Notes: generated by a model not told the origin, from the sequence alone. A DNA stretch of 31,569 bases from DATKKK01 sp964354625 (GCA_964354625.1 CAYHAK010000013.1:1-31569); one strand, 5' to 3'. Positions 15,717 to 23,623 are shown, counted from the stretch's first letter. Program-made: numbers and translations.

Positions 15717-16121
15717 CTATGGCCTTTCGCAAAGCTCCAGCAAGACGCCCCGTGTGCTCTTCGGATGCACAAAGGCGATTCTCGCGCCTTCTGCGCCTGC
15801 CTTGGGCGTTTCGTCAATCAAGACCATGCCTTTCTTCTTGTACTCTGCCAGCGTGGCTTCGATGCTCTTGACTTTCATGGCGAAGTGGTGGATGCCTTCA
15901 CCGTGGGTTTCCATATACTTGGCAATCGTGCTTTCGCTATTGAGCGGTTCGAGTAGCTCGACATTGGTTTGGCCTCCCGTCGAGAGGAAGGCCACTTTGA
16001 CCTTGCGCTCAGTCAGAACGTGAATGCCCTCAAGCTTGAAGCCCAAAACGTCGCGGTAGACCTTCACAGCTTCATCGAGGCTCCTCACGGCCACGCCGAC
16101 ATGATCCATGCCAATGAACAA
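15717..16121 (-). CDS. mce: methylmalonyl-CoA epimerase
   Basis: A 134-residue vicinal-oxygen-chelate protein with two betaalphabetabetabeta modules. Metal ligands visible are His in MDHVGVAV, His in GIHHFAMKV and Glu in LLELCE; Glu in NVELLEP is the probable catalytic base. It converts (S)- to (R)-methylmalonyl-CoA, connecting the carboxyltransferase and the mutase. The chosen start is TTG 16121, because GAGGAG lies nine bases before it; the in-frame ATG at 16109 would be 21 bases from that motif. It is the first gene of a minus-strand unit with biotin ligase, behind a TATA box at 16168-16175. Confidence 0.92.
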   Translation of the reverse strand: MFIGMDHVGVAVRSLDEAVKVYRDVLGFKLEGIHVLTERKVKVAFLSTGGQTNVELLEPLNSESTIAKYMETHGEGIHHFAMKVKSIEATLAEYKKKGMVLIDETPKAGAEGARIAFVHPKSTRGVLLELCERP

Positions 16122-16167
16122 GCTTCAACTCTCCTCGGAAACAGCGGATAAAGCCTTCTCAAGCACA

Positions 16168-16175
16168 TTATAAAA
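16168..16175 (-). promoter_or_regulatory. TATA box for the epimerase-biotin ligase unit
   Basis: TTTTATAA on the minus strand is centred about 50 bases upstream of TTG 16121. It leaves a leader of about 23 bases that includes the GAGGAG ribosome-binding site. Confidence 0.55.
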
Positions 16176-16230
16176 GAGTTTCCCAGACGCGTCGGAAAAC
16201 GCACGCGCTTTGGTTGAGGTGAAAGGAAAC

Positions 16231-16240
16231 GTTATAAATA
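16231..16240 (+). promoter_or_regulatory. TATA box for the parvulin gene
   Basis: GTTATAAATA is centred about 26 bases before the ATG at 16262, the standard distance from TATA box to transcript start. This predicts a leaderless mRNA. It is divergent from the epimerase promoter. Confidence 0.6.
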
Positions 16241-16261
16241 ATAAGCTGGTACGGTTAGTCC

Positions 16262-16537
16262 ATGCCAGACAAGGTCCATTGTGCGCATATTCTTGTGAAG
16301 ACTGAGCAGGAAGCCAAGGCCGTGCTGGAGCATCTTAAGAAGGGTGAAAAGTTCGCAAACATCGCCATGGAAATATCGCTCTGCCCATCAGGAAAGAAGG
16401 GCGGTGACCTGGGCACCTTCGGCAGGGGAAAAATGGTCAAGGAGTTTGAGGTTGGCGCTTTCGCGCTTGAGAAAGGCCAGACTTCAGGCTTGGTTAAGAC
16501 GAAGTATGGCTACCACGTAATCAAGAGACTCGAATAG
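16262..16537 (+). CDS. parvulin-type peptidyl-prolyl cis-trans isomerase
   Basis: A 91-residue single rotamase domain: AHILVKTEQEA at the start, FANIAMEISLCPSGKKGGDLGTFGRGKMV in the middle (the CPS..GGDLG segment is the family hallmark), FEVGAFALEKGQ, and TKYGYHVIKRLE at the end. It catalyses proline isomerisation during protein folding in the cytosol. No signal peptide is present, and the length is that of stand-alone archaeal/bacterial parvulins (PpiC). Start ATG 16262 is fixed by homology and by the TATA box. Confidence 0.93.
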   Translation: MPDKVHCAHILVKTEQEAKAVLEHLKKGEKFANIAMEISLCPSGKKGGDLGTFGRGKMVKEFEVGAFALEKGQTSGLVKTKYGYHVIKRLE

Positions 16538-16593
16538 TCAGGCATACAGAGAAAAGACAAATGAGCCTGTTAATCCCTTTTTCAGTTGTGCGG

Positions 16594-16818
16594 CTATTTC
16601 CTTTTCTTCGCGCCGAGGCTGACCTCTGGCTCGACGTCGCCCGTTAGAAGCACTCTGAGCGATTTTACTTCTTCTCGAAGCATGCTGACTTCGCTTTCCA
16701 GAGCCTTGGCCTTGGAGTCAGCCATCTTTCTGAGCTCCTCAATTTCAAGTATGAGGTTCTTGCGTTCAGTTTCCAAGCTTCTGATTCTTTCTACGGTGCC
16801 TTTGAAGCTGTTGATCAA
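16594..16818 (-). CDS. small coiled-coil protein, unknown function
   Basis: A 74-residue highly charged protein predicted by eye to be one long helix. Heptad-like leucines/isoleucines run through residues 10-58, and a basic GAKKRK tail ends it. No family is recognised. The start is TTG 16818, since there is no ATG or GTG in frame upstream before the AT-rich promoter-like TTAAATCC near 16868-16875; GGGGAG precedes it by 12 bases. It may be a nucleic-acid or chromatin-associated small protein, but this is a guess from charge. Confidence 0.6.
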   Translation of the reverse strand: MINSFKGTVERIRSLETERKNLILEIEELRKMADSKAKALESEVSMLREEVKSLRVLLTGDVEPEVSLGAKKRK

Positions 16819-16959
16819 GCTTTCCAGTCTCCCCGTGACATAGCGTTCTCTTACTAAGGGATGATGGGATTTAAGAGTTATGTAACATAATTCTAGAGCG
16901 CACCAGCTGGGAAACAGAAGGCAGAAGATGCGCGCGCGAAACGCAAAAAAGGATTCAGC

Positions 16960-17292
16960 TCAGCTTTCGCTGTCCTCTTCCGGGTCAGGATTGTGCTTCG
17001 AAATGACCTGTAGCGCCTCGTCAATCAGCGACAGCTTGTTCGCAATGCGTGCCAGATACTTCTGGAAGTTGAGCGCCTTCAGCACGGCGACGCCCCGCTC
17101 GGTGATCGCGTAGCCACCCTTCTCGCCTATTGGGCGCAACTCGACTAGTCCGTTCTGCAGCAAGTAGTCCAAGCGCTCCACGAGGACCGTGCAATCCATG
17201 TCCGTTTCGTAGGCGATTTTTTCGACTGAAAGAGGCTCATTGACTAGAGCTTCGAGTATAGCCTCATATGTCTCAAGCTTAGACCTGCGCAT
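16960..17292 (-). CDS. winged-helix transcriptional regulator (archaeal HTH type)
   Basis: A 110-residue protein with a clear winged helix in residues 1-75: YEAILEALVNEPLSVEKIAYETDMD (helix-turn-helix), VLVERLDYLLQNGLVE (recognition helix) and a wing with GEKGGYAITERGVAVLKAL. This matches the small archaeal family annotated as a predicted transcriptional regulator with a C-terminal dimerisation helix (KYLARIANKLSLIDEALQ). ATG 17292 begins at the usual point. The target is unknown. The nearest divergent gene is the cupin transcription unit. Confidence 0.78.
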   Translation of the reverse strand: MRRSKLETYEAILEALVNEPLSVEKIAYETDMDCTVLVERLDYLLQNGLVELRPIGEKGGYAITERGVAVLKALNFQKYLARIANKLSLIDEALQVISKHNPDPEEDSES

Positions 17293-17386
17293 ACGTAAAC
17301 CTCAACGAACCAGATTCGCTCACTGAGGATAAATCGGTTATGAAACCAGAATCATGACGCACAAACAACAAAAACACGCCTTAAAC

Positions 17387-17396
17387 GTTTTAAATA
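17387..17396 (+). promoter_or_regulatory. TATA box for the small ORF-cupin unit
   Basis: GTTTTAAATA is about 20-25 bases before ATG 17411/17417 and about 200 bases before the cupin start at 17593. The transcript therefore begins well upstream of the cupin gene. Confidence 0.5.
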
Positions 17397-17410
17397 GGAC
17401 GAGGCAGACC

Positions 17411-17596
17411 ATGAACATGGCCAATACACGCGAGCGACCACGGATGACCAAGAAGAAGAGGCGATGCCTGAACCATCCCGCCATGGAATGCCCCACGCCG
17501 AACGAGCCCTGCGTCTTCTCCGAAAAACGAGAAGCTTCTGGAAAATCCTTAAAGAGCAAACCAGCTATAGATTGCCCAAAGAAGTTATTGTTATGA
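17411..17596 (+). CDS. candidate 61-residue Cys-containing small protein
   Basis: This frame starts at ATG 17411 (or ATG 17417), right where a leaderless transcript from the TATA box at 17387-17396 would begin. It ends in ATGA, overlapping the cupin ATG at 17593. The product is very basic at its N-terminus (RPRMTKKKRRC) and has four Cys, three of them in CLNHPAMECPTPNEPC, compatible with a small metal-binding knuckle. No family is recognised. Promoter position and stop-start overlap support it. Lack of homology and a competing open frame in the cupin phase (from 17464) argue for caution. Confidence 0.38.
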   Translation: MNMANTRERPRMTKKKRRCLNHPAMECPTPNEPCVFSEKREASGKSLKSKPAIDCPKKLLL

Positions 17597-17937
17597 ACAA
17601 AAAGAAGGAACTGAAGGATGAGAAGGCGCTCACGAAGGCTGCGGATTTGAACAGCCTGATCGAGTATCAGAAGGCCTCCGTGGTGAGCCGGACGCTCATT
17701 GACAAGAAGGCAGGAACCGTGACCACGTTCGCCTTCGACGAAGGTCAAGGACTCAGCGAGCACACCGCACCCTACGATGCACTAGCCCAAATCACCGACG
17801 GCGAAGCCGACATAACCATATCAGGCAAAACACACCGCGTCAGACAAGGCCAAATCATCACAATGCCCGCCAATCATCCGCACGCACTCAAAGCCGCAGG
17901 CAAATTCAAAATGCTCCTAATCATGATAAAAGCGTAG
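17593..17937 (+). CDS. cupin domain protein
   Basis: A 114-residue single-cupin protein. Cupin motif 1 is the GQGLSEHTAPYDALAQITDGEADITISG stretch (His with the downstream Glu region), and motif 2 is MPANHPHALKA. Family relatives share the opening DLNSLIEYQKASVVSRTLIDKKAGTVT almost unchanged, which fixes the start at ATG 17593 even though the frame is open to 17464. It presumably binds a divalent metal; substrate unknown. It is probably co-transcribed with the small upstream ORF. Confidence 0.88.
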   Translation: MNKKKELKDEKALTKAADLNSLIEYQKASVVSRTLIDKKAGTVTTFAFDEGQGLSEHTAPYDALAQITDGEADITISGKTHRVRQGQIITMPANHPHALKAAGKFKMLLIMIKA

Positions 17938-17954
17938 GAACCCCTTTCATGACT

Positions 17955-18539
17955 TCATTTCTCTCGCTCAGCCTCCACGACGTTAACGAAGTTATTCAGG
18001 ATTTGTTCTCCGTTTTGGGTGTTGTTGACTTCGGGATGGAATTGAACGCCATAGAAAGGCTTTTTTCCGTGTTTTAGGGCTTGGATTTTGCAGTTCTCCG
18101 ACGTAGCGAGTATCGTGAAGCCTGGTGCTTGCTTGACTTCGTCGTTGTGTGATTCCCAGACGAAGAACTCGCTTGGGAGGCCGTTGAACAGGTCGTCCGG
18201 TTCAGTGATTTTCACGTTTGCAAGGCCGTATTCCGGGATTTCGGCAGGTCCGGCTTTGCCCCCGTAATGGATGGCCATGAGCTGCATGCCCACGCAAATA
18301 CCCAGTATGGGGCCTTCAAAACGGTCGAAATAATCGGCGCAGTTGCCCAGCTTCGGCGATTCCCAAGCCACGCGAGGCGCCCCCCCACTCAAAACCAACC
18401 CATCAGCGTCTATTTCGCCAACGGGCGTGGTGTTGCGGATTATTTTGCTATCGCAGTCCAGCTCACACAGTACGCGCCAGATGCGATGCGTCCACTGGCC
18501 GCCGTTGTCAACCACATAGACCTTGACGGGCCTATTCAT
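17955..18539 (-). CDS. guaAA: GMP synthetase, glutamine amidotransferase subunit
   Basis: A 194-residue class I amidotransferase. The nucleophile Cys is in GICVGMQL near residue 86, and the His-Glu pair is in VQFHPEV near 172. It supplies ammonia from glutamine to the ATP-pyrophosphatase subunit for XMP to GMP. In archaea the two halves are separate genes, as here. Its ATG overlaps the stop of the ATPase subunit by eight bases, so synthesis is coupled. Length is normal. Confidence 0.95.
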   Translation of the reverse strand: MNRPVKVYVVDNGGQWTHRIWRVLCELDCDSKIIRNTTPVGEIDADGLVLSGGAPRVAWESPKLGNCADYFDRFEGPILGICVGMQLMAIHYGGKAGPAEIPEYGLANVKITEPDDLFNGLPSEFFVWESHNDEVKQAPGFTILATSENCKIQALKHGKKPFYGVQFHPEVNNTQNGEQILNNFVNVVEAEREK

Positions 18540-19485
18540 ACTCGATGGTCCCCGGAGGCTTGTTCGTGATGTCGAAAACCACCCTGCTGACCTCGTCCTT
18601 CAACGTGTTCGTGATCCTGACCGAGATACGTTCGAGCACGGTCTGCGGAATCTTTGAGTAGGCTGCGCTCATACCGTCCAGGCTTTCAACCGCACGAACC
18701 GCTACTATTTGGCCGTAGACCCTCACGTCGCCGTGAACGCCCACGGTCTTGACGGGCAACAGCACCGCGAAGTACTGCCAAGGCCGAGCCATCTTGCCCG
18801 CCCTGACGCCCTTCTCAATTTCCTCCTCTACGATCGCGCAGGCCTCACGCACGATTCTTGTGTTCTCAGGCGTGACCTCGCCCAGAACTCGCACCGCGAG
18901 CCCTGGGCCTGGAAACGGTTGCCGCTCGTAAACCTCAGGGGGCAGGCCAAGCTTCTGGCCTATGATGCGCACTTCGTCCTTATACAGGTCGCGCAGCGGC
19001 TCCACAATTTCGAACTCTATCTTCTCAGGCAGACCTCCGACGTTGTGATGCGACTTGATCGTATCCCTCAACCCGCCGCCGCTCTCGATCCAGTCAGGCG
19101 CAATAGTGCCCTGCACAAAATAGTGCGCGCCCTCCTTACGCGCGACCTCCTCGAAAACGCGAATGAACAATTCGCCAATGATCTTCCTCTTGCTCTCAGG
19201 GTCAATCACGCCTTTGAGTTTGGCGTAGAACCGTTCTTGGGCGTCAACCACGAGAACGTTCAGGCCTAGCATGCGCAACATGGCCGCGTTCTGCTCAACC
19301 TCGTTCTTTCGCATGTAGCCCGTGTCAACCAGCACGCAATGCAGGCGTTCACCGATGGCTCTATGGGCCAGAATCGCCGCCGTCGTCGAATCAACGCCAC
19401 CCGAAATCCCGATAACAGCGCTCCCCTTAACCTTGGCTCTCAGATTGTTGACGGTTTCTTCGACGAATCTCTCGGCGTTGAACAT
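18532..19485 (-). CDS. guaAB: GMP synthetase, ATP-pyrophosphatase subunit
   Basis: A 317-residue PP-loop enzyme with SGGVDSTT near residue 29, a DTGYMRKNE segment, the QGTIAPDWIESGGG region, and the C-terminal GMP synthetase dimerisation domain (RPFPGPGLAVRVLGE-like segment and final NKPPGTIEYE that forms part of the XMP site). It adenylates XMP and aminates it with ammonia from the partner subunit. ATG 19485 begins at the family start. A TATA box at 19516-19524 indicates a very short leader. It is first of a two-gene operon. Confidence 0.95.
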   Translation of the reverse strand: MFNAERFVEETVNNLRAKVKGSAVIGISGGVDSTTAAILAHRAIGERLHCVLVDTGYMRKNEVEQNAAMLRMLGLNVLVVDAQERFYAKLKGVIDPESKRKIIGELFIRVFEEVARKEGAHYFVQGTIAPDWIESGGGLRDTIKSHHNVGGLPEKIEFEIVEPLRDLYKDEVRIIGQKLGLPPEVYERQPFPGPGLAVRVLGEVTPENTRIVREACAIVEEEIEKGVRAGKMARPWQYFAVLLPVKTVGVHGDVRVYGQIVAVRAVESLDGMSAAYSKIPQTVLERISVRITNTLKDEVSRVVFDITNKPPGTIEYE

Positions 19486-19515
19486 ACTCTCAAAGAGGCT
19501 AGGAGTAACTGCGAA

Positions 19516-19524
19516 CTATAAAAG
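19516..19524 (-). promoter_or_regulatory. TATA box for the GMP synthetase operon
   Basis: CTTTTATAG on the minus strand is centred about 35 bases upstream of ATG 19485, leaving at most about ten bases of leader. Confidence 0.55.
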
Positions 19525-19595
19525 CCTTGTAAACATGCCCATTGCGAAAGAATCTCACGTGCAAACGAAGATCGGTGATTGAAGAAACGCCGCGT

Positions 19596-20099
19596 TTAGG
19601 TCACTTTGAGGAACTTACCCTTCGGCGCCCCACAGATCGGGCATCTTTCAGGCGCTTCGCCTTCGACGGTGTTTCCGCACACGCCGCAGACATAGTAATC
19701 TACGCTCGGTGGCTGTTTGCCGCTTTTCAGCGTCTCCGCAGCCTCTTTGAACAGACTTGCGTGTATTTGCTCGACCTTGTTGGCCACGTTGAAGCTCCAT
19801 GTCGCCTGCTGGTTCCCTTCTTTCTTGGCGGTCGCCAAGTGCTCGGGATACATTGTCTTGAACTCGAAGGTCTCGCCTGAGATCGCTGTGCCTAGGTTTT
19901 CGGCTGTGGATTTGACTTCGCCCATTATGCTTATGTGATTCAAAGCATGAATCGTTTCAGCCTCGGCAGCTGCCCTGAAAAGCTTCGCCACCTGCGAGAA
20001 GCCCTCCTCTTCTGCTTTCCTCGCAAAAGCCATGTAGCGCCTGTTAGCCTGTGACTCCCCTGCAAAAGCGCCTTTCAAATTCTCAACCGACTTACTCAA
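19596..20099 (-). CDS. rbr: rubrerythrin
   Basis: A 167-residue rubrerythrin. The N-terminal diiron four-helix bundle has ligands in AGESQANRRYMAFA, EAETIHALNH, and the second-half EGNQQATWSFNVANKVEQIHASLF. The C-terminal rubredoxin-type FeS4 site is CGVCGNTV...CPICGAPKGKF. It reduces hydrogen peroxide in anaerobes, with electrons from a rubredoxin or similar carrier. The start is TTG 20099 with GTGATT upstream; there is no earlier in-frame ATG. A TATA box lies at 20137-20147. Confidence 0.95.
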   Translation of the reverse strand: MSKSVENLKGAFAGESQANRRYMAFARKAEEEGFSQVAKLFRAAAEAETIHALNHISIMGEVKSTAENLGTAISGETFEFKTMYPEHLATAKKEGNQQATWSFNVANKVEQIHASLFKEAAETLKSGKQPPSVDYYVCGVCGNTVEGEAPERCPICGAPKGKFLKVT

Positions 20100-20136
20100 G
20101 ACCGAATCACACTAAACCAGCAGTATCAAACGAGTT

Positions 20137-20147
20137 AGATATAAACC
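20137..20147 (-). promoter_or_regulatory. TATA box for rubrerythrin
   Basis: GGTTTATATCT on the minus strand, about 43 bases upstream of TTG 20099, leaves a leader of about 17 bases. Confidence 0.55.
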
Positions 20148-20265
20148 ATACTCAAGGAAAAGACAGCTTCACAACGCAACGAAGCTATGATAACCCGAGA
20201 AAAACCATCGCCAGAATTGTTTCCATGGCAAAGGGGAATATTACGTTCAGCCTTACGGCTGGAAA

Positions 20266-20276
20266 AACTATAAAGC
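20266..20276 (+). promoter_or_regulatory. TATA box for the TfrAB operon
   Basis: AACTATAAAGC is about 50 bases upstream of ATG 20322. The leader contains GGTGA six bases before the start. Confidence 0.5.
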
Positions 20277-20321
20277 ATACATTGCGGGATAGGGTTATTC
20301 TCTCAAAAATGGTGAAAGCTG

Positions 20322-22019
20322 ATGGAAAAGAACACTCATGATGTAATTATCGTTGGAGCAGGCTTGGCTGGTCTGAGAGCCGCTGTGGCCGCCGCCGAGG
20401 TCAACAGCAAACTCGATATCGCAGTGCTTTCAAAGCACCACCCATTGCGTTCGCACTCTGTATGTGCGCAGGGCGGAACAGGAGCGGTGATGAACGAGAA
20501 GGACTCGTTTGAGCTGCATGCTTATGACACAGTAAAGGGCGCCGACTTTCTGGCCGACCAAGACGTTGTGGAATATTTCGTGACACAGGCGCCGAAAGAG
20601 ATTGTCTTGATGGAGCATTGGGGTTGTCCGTGGAGCCGCAAGGCCGACGGCAAGATAGATCAGCGTGCGTTCGGCGGCCACACTTTTCCGAGGGCTTGTT
20701 TCGCGGCCGACATGACAGGCTTCTTGGAGATGCACGCCATATACGGCAAAGCCATGTCGTACGGCAACATACACTTCTACGACGAGTGGTTCGTCACTAG
20801 CCTCATAGTTGAGAACAACAACGCAGCAGGCCTGACAGCCATAGAGATGAAGACGGGCAAGCCGCACGCTTTTCAGGCAAAGTCGATCGTGATGGCAAGT
20901 GGAGGCCACGAACGCATCTACGAGTTCACAACCTTCTCGCACACCACGACGGGCGACGGAATGGCCATGGCCTACCGGGCGGGAGCAGCACTCGAAGACA
21001 TGGAGTTTGTGCAGTTCCACCCTACAGGTCTCGTGCCCCCGGGCGTACTCATCACCGAAGGCGCACGCGGCGAAGGAGGATACCTAGTCAACGCCGACGG
21101 CGAGCGCTTCATGAAACGCTACGCGGCCGAAAAGATGGAGTTAGCCCCACGAGACGTGGTATCACGAGCCGAACAGACCGAGATTCTGGAAGGAAGAGGC
21201 CTGCCAGGGCCCTACGGGCCATACATCGCCCTAGACCTCAGGCACTTGGGCGAGGAAAAAATCAACCTACGCCTACCACTCATCAGAGACGTGGCCATCA
21301 AGCTGGGCGGCGTCGACCCCGTCAAGGAGCCGATTCCGATCAGGCCTGCAGCGCACTATTCCATGGGAGGCATCAAAGCCAACATAAGAACCGAGACCCC
21401 CATCGCTGGGCTTTACGCTTCAGGGGAATGCTCATGCCTGAGCCTCCACGGCGCTAACAGGCTGGGAACGAACTCGACGGCAGAGTGCCTCGTTTTCGGC
21501 GCGGTCTCAGGCGAAGAAGCCGCCAAACACGCCTCAGCCGCAAGCCTCCGCGAAATCCCGCAGGCACAACTGGCGGCTGAGGAAAGCAGAATCGCAGAGT
21601 TGGCAGCCAGAAACGGCGACCAGAGAATCGCCGTGATAAGGGAGGAAATGAAGCACATAATGTACGAGAAGGCGTGGATCTACCGCCGAGGCGACCGGCT
21701 AGAAGCAGCCCTCAAGGAGATACGCGAACTCAAAAAACGATTCAAAAATGTTAAGGTCGAGGACAAGGGCAAGCCCTTCAACACTGGATTCCTCAACGTG
21801 TTGCAGCTCGATTTCATGCTTGACCTCGCCGAGGTCACAGTGGTCAGCGCCCTCCCACGGCAGGAGTCACGTGGAGCACATTCGAGAGTTGATTTTCCGA
21901 AGCGGGACGACCAGAACTGGCTGAAGCACACACTGGCATACTGGACGAAGGACGGACCGATGCTGGAGTACATGCCGGTCACCATCACGAAGTGGCAGCC
22001 AGTGGCGAGGACCTACTAG
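20322..22019 (+). CDS. tfrA: fumarate reductase/succinate dehydrogenase flavoprotein (TfrA-like)
   Basis: A 565-residue FAD enzyme. The dinucleotide-binding GAGLAGLRAA is at residue 12, and His46 in LRSHSV aligns with the histidine that carries covalent FAD. Active-site elements are FHPTG (234), EGARGEGG (247), PRDVVSRA (Arg near 278), AAHYSMGG and HGANRLGTNS. It interconverts fumarate and succinate. It is followed after 13 bases by an FeS subunit fused to CCG domains and not by membrane anchors, which is the organisation of the cytosolic thiol:fumarate reductase of methanogens. The direction in vivo is not decided by sequence. Confidence 0.93.
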   Translation: MEKNTHDVIIVGAGLAGLRAAVAAAEVNSKLDIAVLSKHHPLRSHSVCAQGGTGAVMNEKDSFELHAYDTVKGADFLADQDVVEYFVTQAPKEIVLMEHWGCPWSRKADGKIDQRAFGGHTFPRACFAADMTGFLEMHAIYGKAMSYGNIHFYDEWFVTSLIVENNNAAGLTAIEMKTGKPHAFQAKSIVMASGGHERIYEFTTFSHTTTGDGMAMAYRAGAALEDMEFVQFHPTGLVPPGVLITEGARGEGGYLVNADGERFMKRYAAEKMELAPRDVVSRAEQTEILEGRGLPGPYGPYIALDLRHLGEEKINLRLPLIRDVAIKLGGVDPVKEPIPIRPAAHYSMGGIKANIRTETPIAGLYASGECSCLSLHGANRLGTNSTAECLVFGAVSGEEAAKHASAASLREIPQAQLAAEESRIAELAARNGDQRIAVIREEMKHIMYEKAWIYRRGDRLEAALKEIRELKKRFKNVKVEDKGKPFNTGFLNVLQLDFMLDLAEVTVVSALPRQESRGAHSRVDFPKRDDQNWLKHTLAYWTKDGPMLEYMPVTITKWQPVARTY

Positions 22020-22032
22020 GAGGATGATGAAA

Positions 22033-23601
22033 ATGCAGACGACCAAAGTTGAGAAAACCGTCGAGTTCAAGATAAACCGATTCGACCCGCAGAGCAAGAG
22101 GCACTACGTGTCAGCATACAAGGTGCCGATACGCAAAGGAACCACACTACTCGACTGTCTCCTCTACATCAAGGACAACCTCGACGAAACGCTGACGTTC
22201 AGACACTCGTGCAGGATGGGCATCTGCGGAAGCTGCGCCATCAACGTTGACGGCAAGCCCATGCTGGCCTGCTACACGCAGGTGCTAGACCTCAATGCCG
22301 ACACGCTCACAATCGAACCACTGTCAAACTTCAACGTCATCAAAGACCTAATTGTAGATCTTGACCCGTTCTGGAACACCTACAAGAAGATCAAATCCTA
22401 CCTAATCAAGCCCGAAGCTGAACTTAAGAAGCCAGACGAATTCAAACAGTCGCCTGAAGAACTCAAGAAGTACTGGGATCTGACGCTGTGCATCAAATGC
22501 TCCATCTGCAACTCAGCCTGTCCGGCCTGCATAGACGACAAATTCCTAGGCCCCTCAGCCTCAACAGCCAGCTTCCGATTCGTCTCAGACTCAAGAGACC
22601 AAGGCCAAAACGAAAGACTGAAGCCCATGGCAGACAACGTATGGCTATGCACACAATGTAACTCGTGCACGCTGTTCTGTCCCAAGAAACTGCAATGCGC
22701 GAACGCACTGGTTGACGACCACAGCCTCGTGGTGGAAACAGGAAACATACCGAAAACCGTCAAGGACGTGTTGGAAAGCGTCTACAAGTACCACAACCCA
22801 ATGTCCACACATCAGAGCAGACGCATGGACTGGGCCAAAGACATGAACGTAAAGACCTATCCGTCGGCCACAACCGCAGACGTTCTGTTATTCACTTGCT
22901 GCTCCAACACGTTCGACGCGAGAAACCAAGAGGCAGCCAGAATCATCGCTGGCATATTCAGCAAGATGGGCATTAACTACGCCACGCTGGGCACGGAAGA
23001 ATGGTGTTGCGGGGACCACATGCTCAGAATGGGCGAGAAAGGCCTTTTCGAGGAGCTTGCCTGCCACAATGTAGAGATGTTCAAGAAATTCAACGCAGGC
23101 AAGATCGTGACGCTTTCGCCGCACTGTTACAACACGTTCAAGGATGACAAGCCGTACAGCGATGCGAAGCTGAACGTGCAGCATTATACGCAGTTCCTAG
23201 CCGACGCAATCAAGCAGGGCAAGATCAAGCCTTCGAAGTCTGTCAAGCGCATGGTGGCCTATCATGACCCGTGCTTCCTAGGCAAACGTAACGACGTATT
23301 CGACGCACCAAGAGAGATACTGAAATCGATTAGTGGTTTGGAGCTTGTTGAGATGAAGCGCACAAGACAGAGCAGTTTCTGCTGTGGCGGGGGAGCAGGG
23401 AGAGTGTGGACTGAGGAGGCTGAGTCTGAGAAGAGGCCCTGCGTGAACCGTGTCAAGGAAGCACTAGAGCTGGGCGTGGACACAATAGCCGTGGCCTGCC
23501 CCTACTGCGTGACAACGCTTGAAGACGCAGTCAAAGTGCTGGACATCGAACACAAAATAGCCGTCAAAGACGTGCTGGAGCTTCTGAAAGAAGCGCTTTA
23601 G
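22033..23601 (+). CDS. tfrB: thiol:fumarate reductase FeS subunit (TfrB-like: SdhB + HdrD-like fusion)
   Basis: About 522 residues in three parts. Residues about 1-110 are a [2Fe-2S] ferredoxin domain with HSCRMGICGSCA and a downstream Cys in MLACY. Residues about 140-230 hold two cysteine clusters, CIKCSICNSACPAC and CTQCNSCTLFCP. The rest has two CCG (cysteine-rich) domains: CCSNTF / EEWCCGDH / SPHCYNTF, and YHDPCFLGK / FCCGGGAGR / ACPYC. These match the noncubane-cluster domains of HdrB/HdrD that handle heterodisulfides. AGGAGG at 22018-22023 touches the first ATG (22024), so ATG 22033, nine bases away, is the likelier start. It passes electrons between a thiol/disulfide or similar donor and TfrA. 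Confidence 0.92.
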   Translation: MQTTKVEKTVEFKINRFDPQSKRHYVSAYKVPIRKGTTLLDCLLYIKDNLDETLTFRHSCRMGICGSCAINVDGKPMLACYTQVLDLNADTLTIEPLSNFNVIKDLIVDLDPFWNTYKKIKSYLIKPEAELKKPDEFKQSPEELKKYWDLTLCIKCSICNSACPACIDDKFLGPSASTASFRFVSDSRDQGQNERLKPMADNVWLCTQCNSCTLFCPKKLQCANALVDDHSLVVETGNIPKTVKDVLESVYKYHNPMSTHQSRRMDWAKDMNVKTYPSATTADVLLFTCCSNTFDARNQEAARIIAGIFSKMGINYATLGTEEWCCGDHMLRMGEKGLFEELACHNVEMFKKFNAGKIVTLSPHCYNTFKDDKPYSDAKLNVQHYTQFLADAIKQGKIKPSKSVKRMVAYHDPCFLGKRNDVFDAPREILKSISGLELVEMKRTRQSSFCCGGGAGRVWTEEAESEKRPCVNRVKEALELGVDTIAVACPYCVTTLEDAVKVLDIEHKIAVKDVLELLKEAL

Positions 23602-23623
23602 GCGACCTGAACGCAGATTGCGC

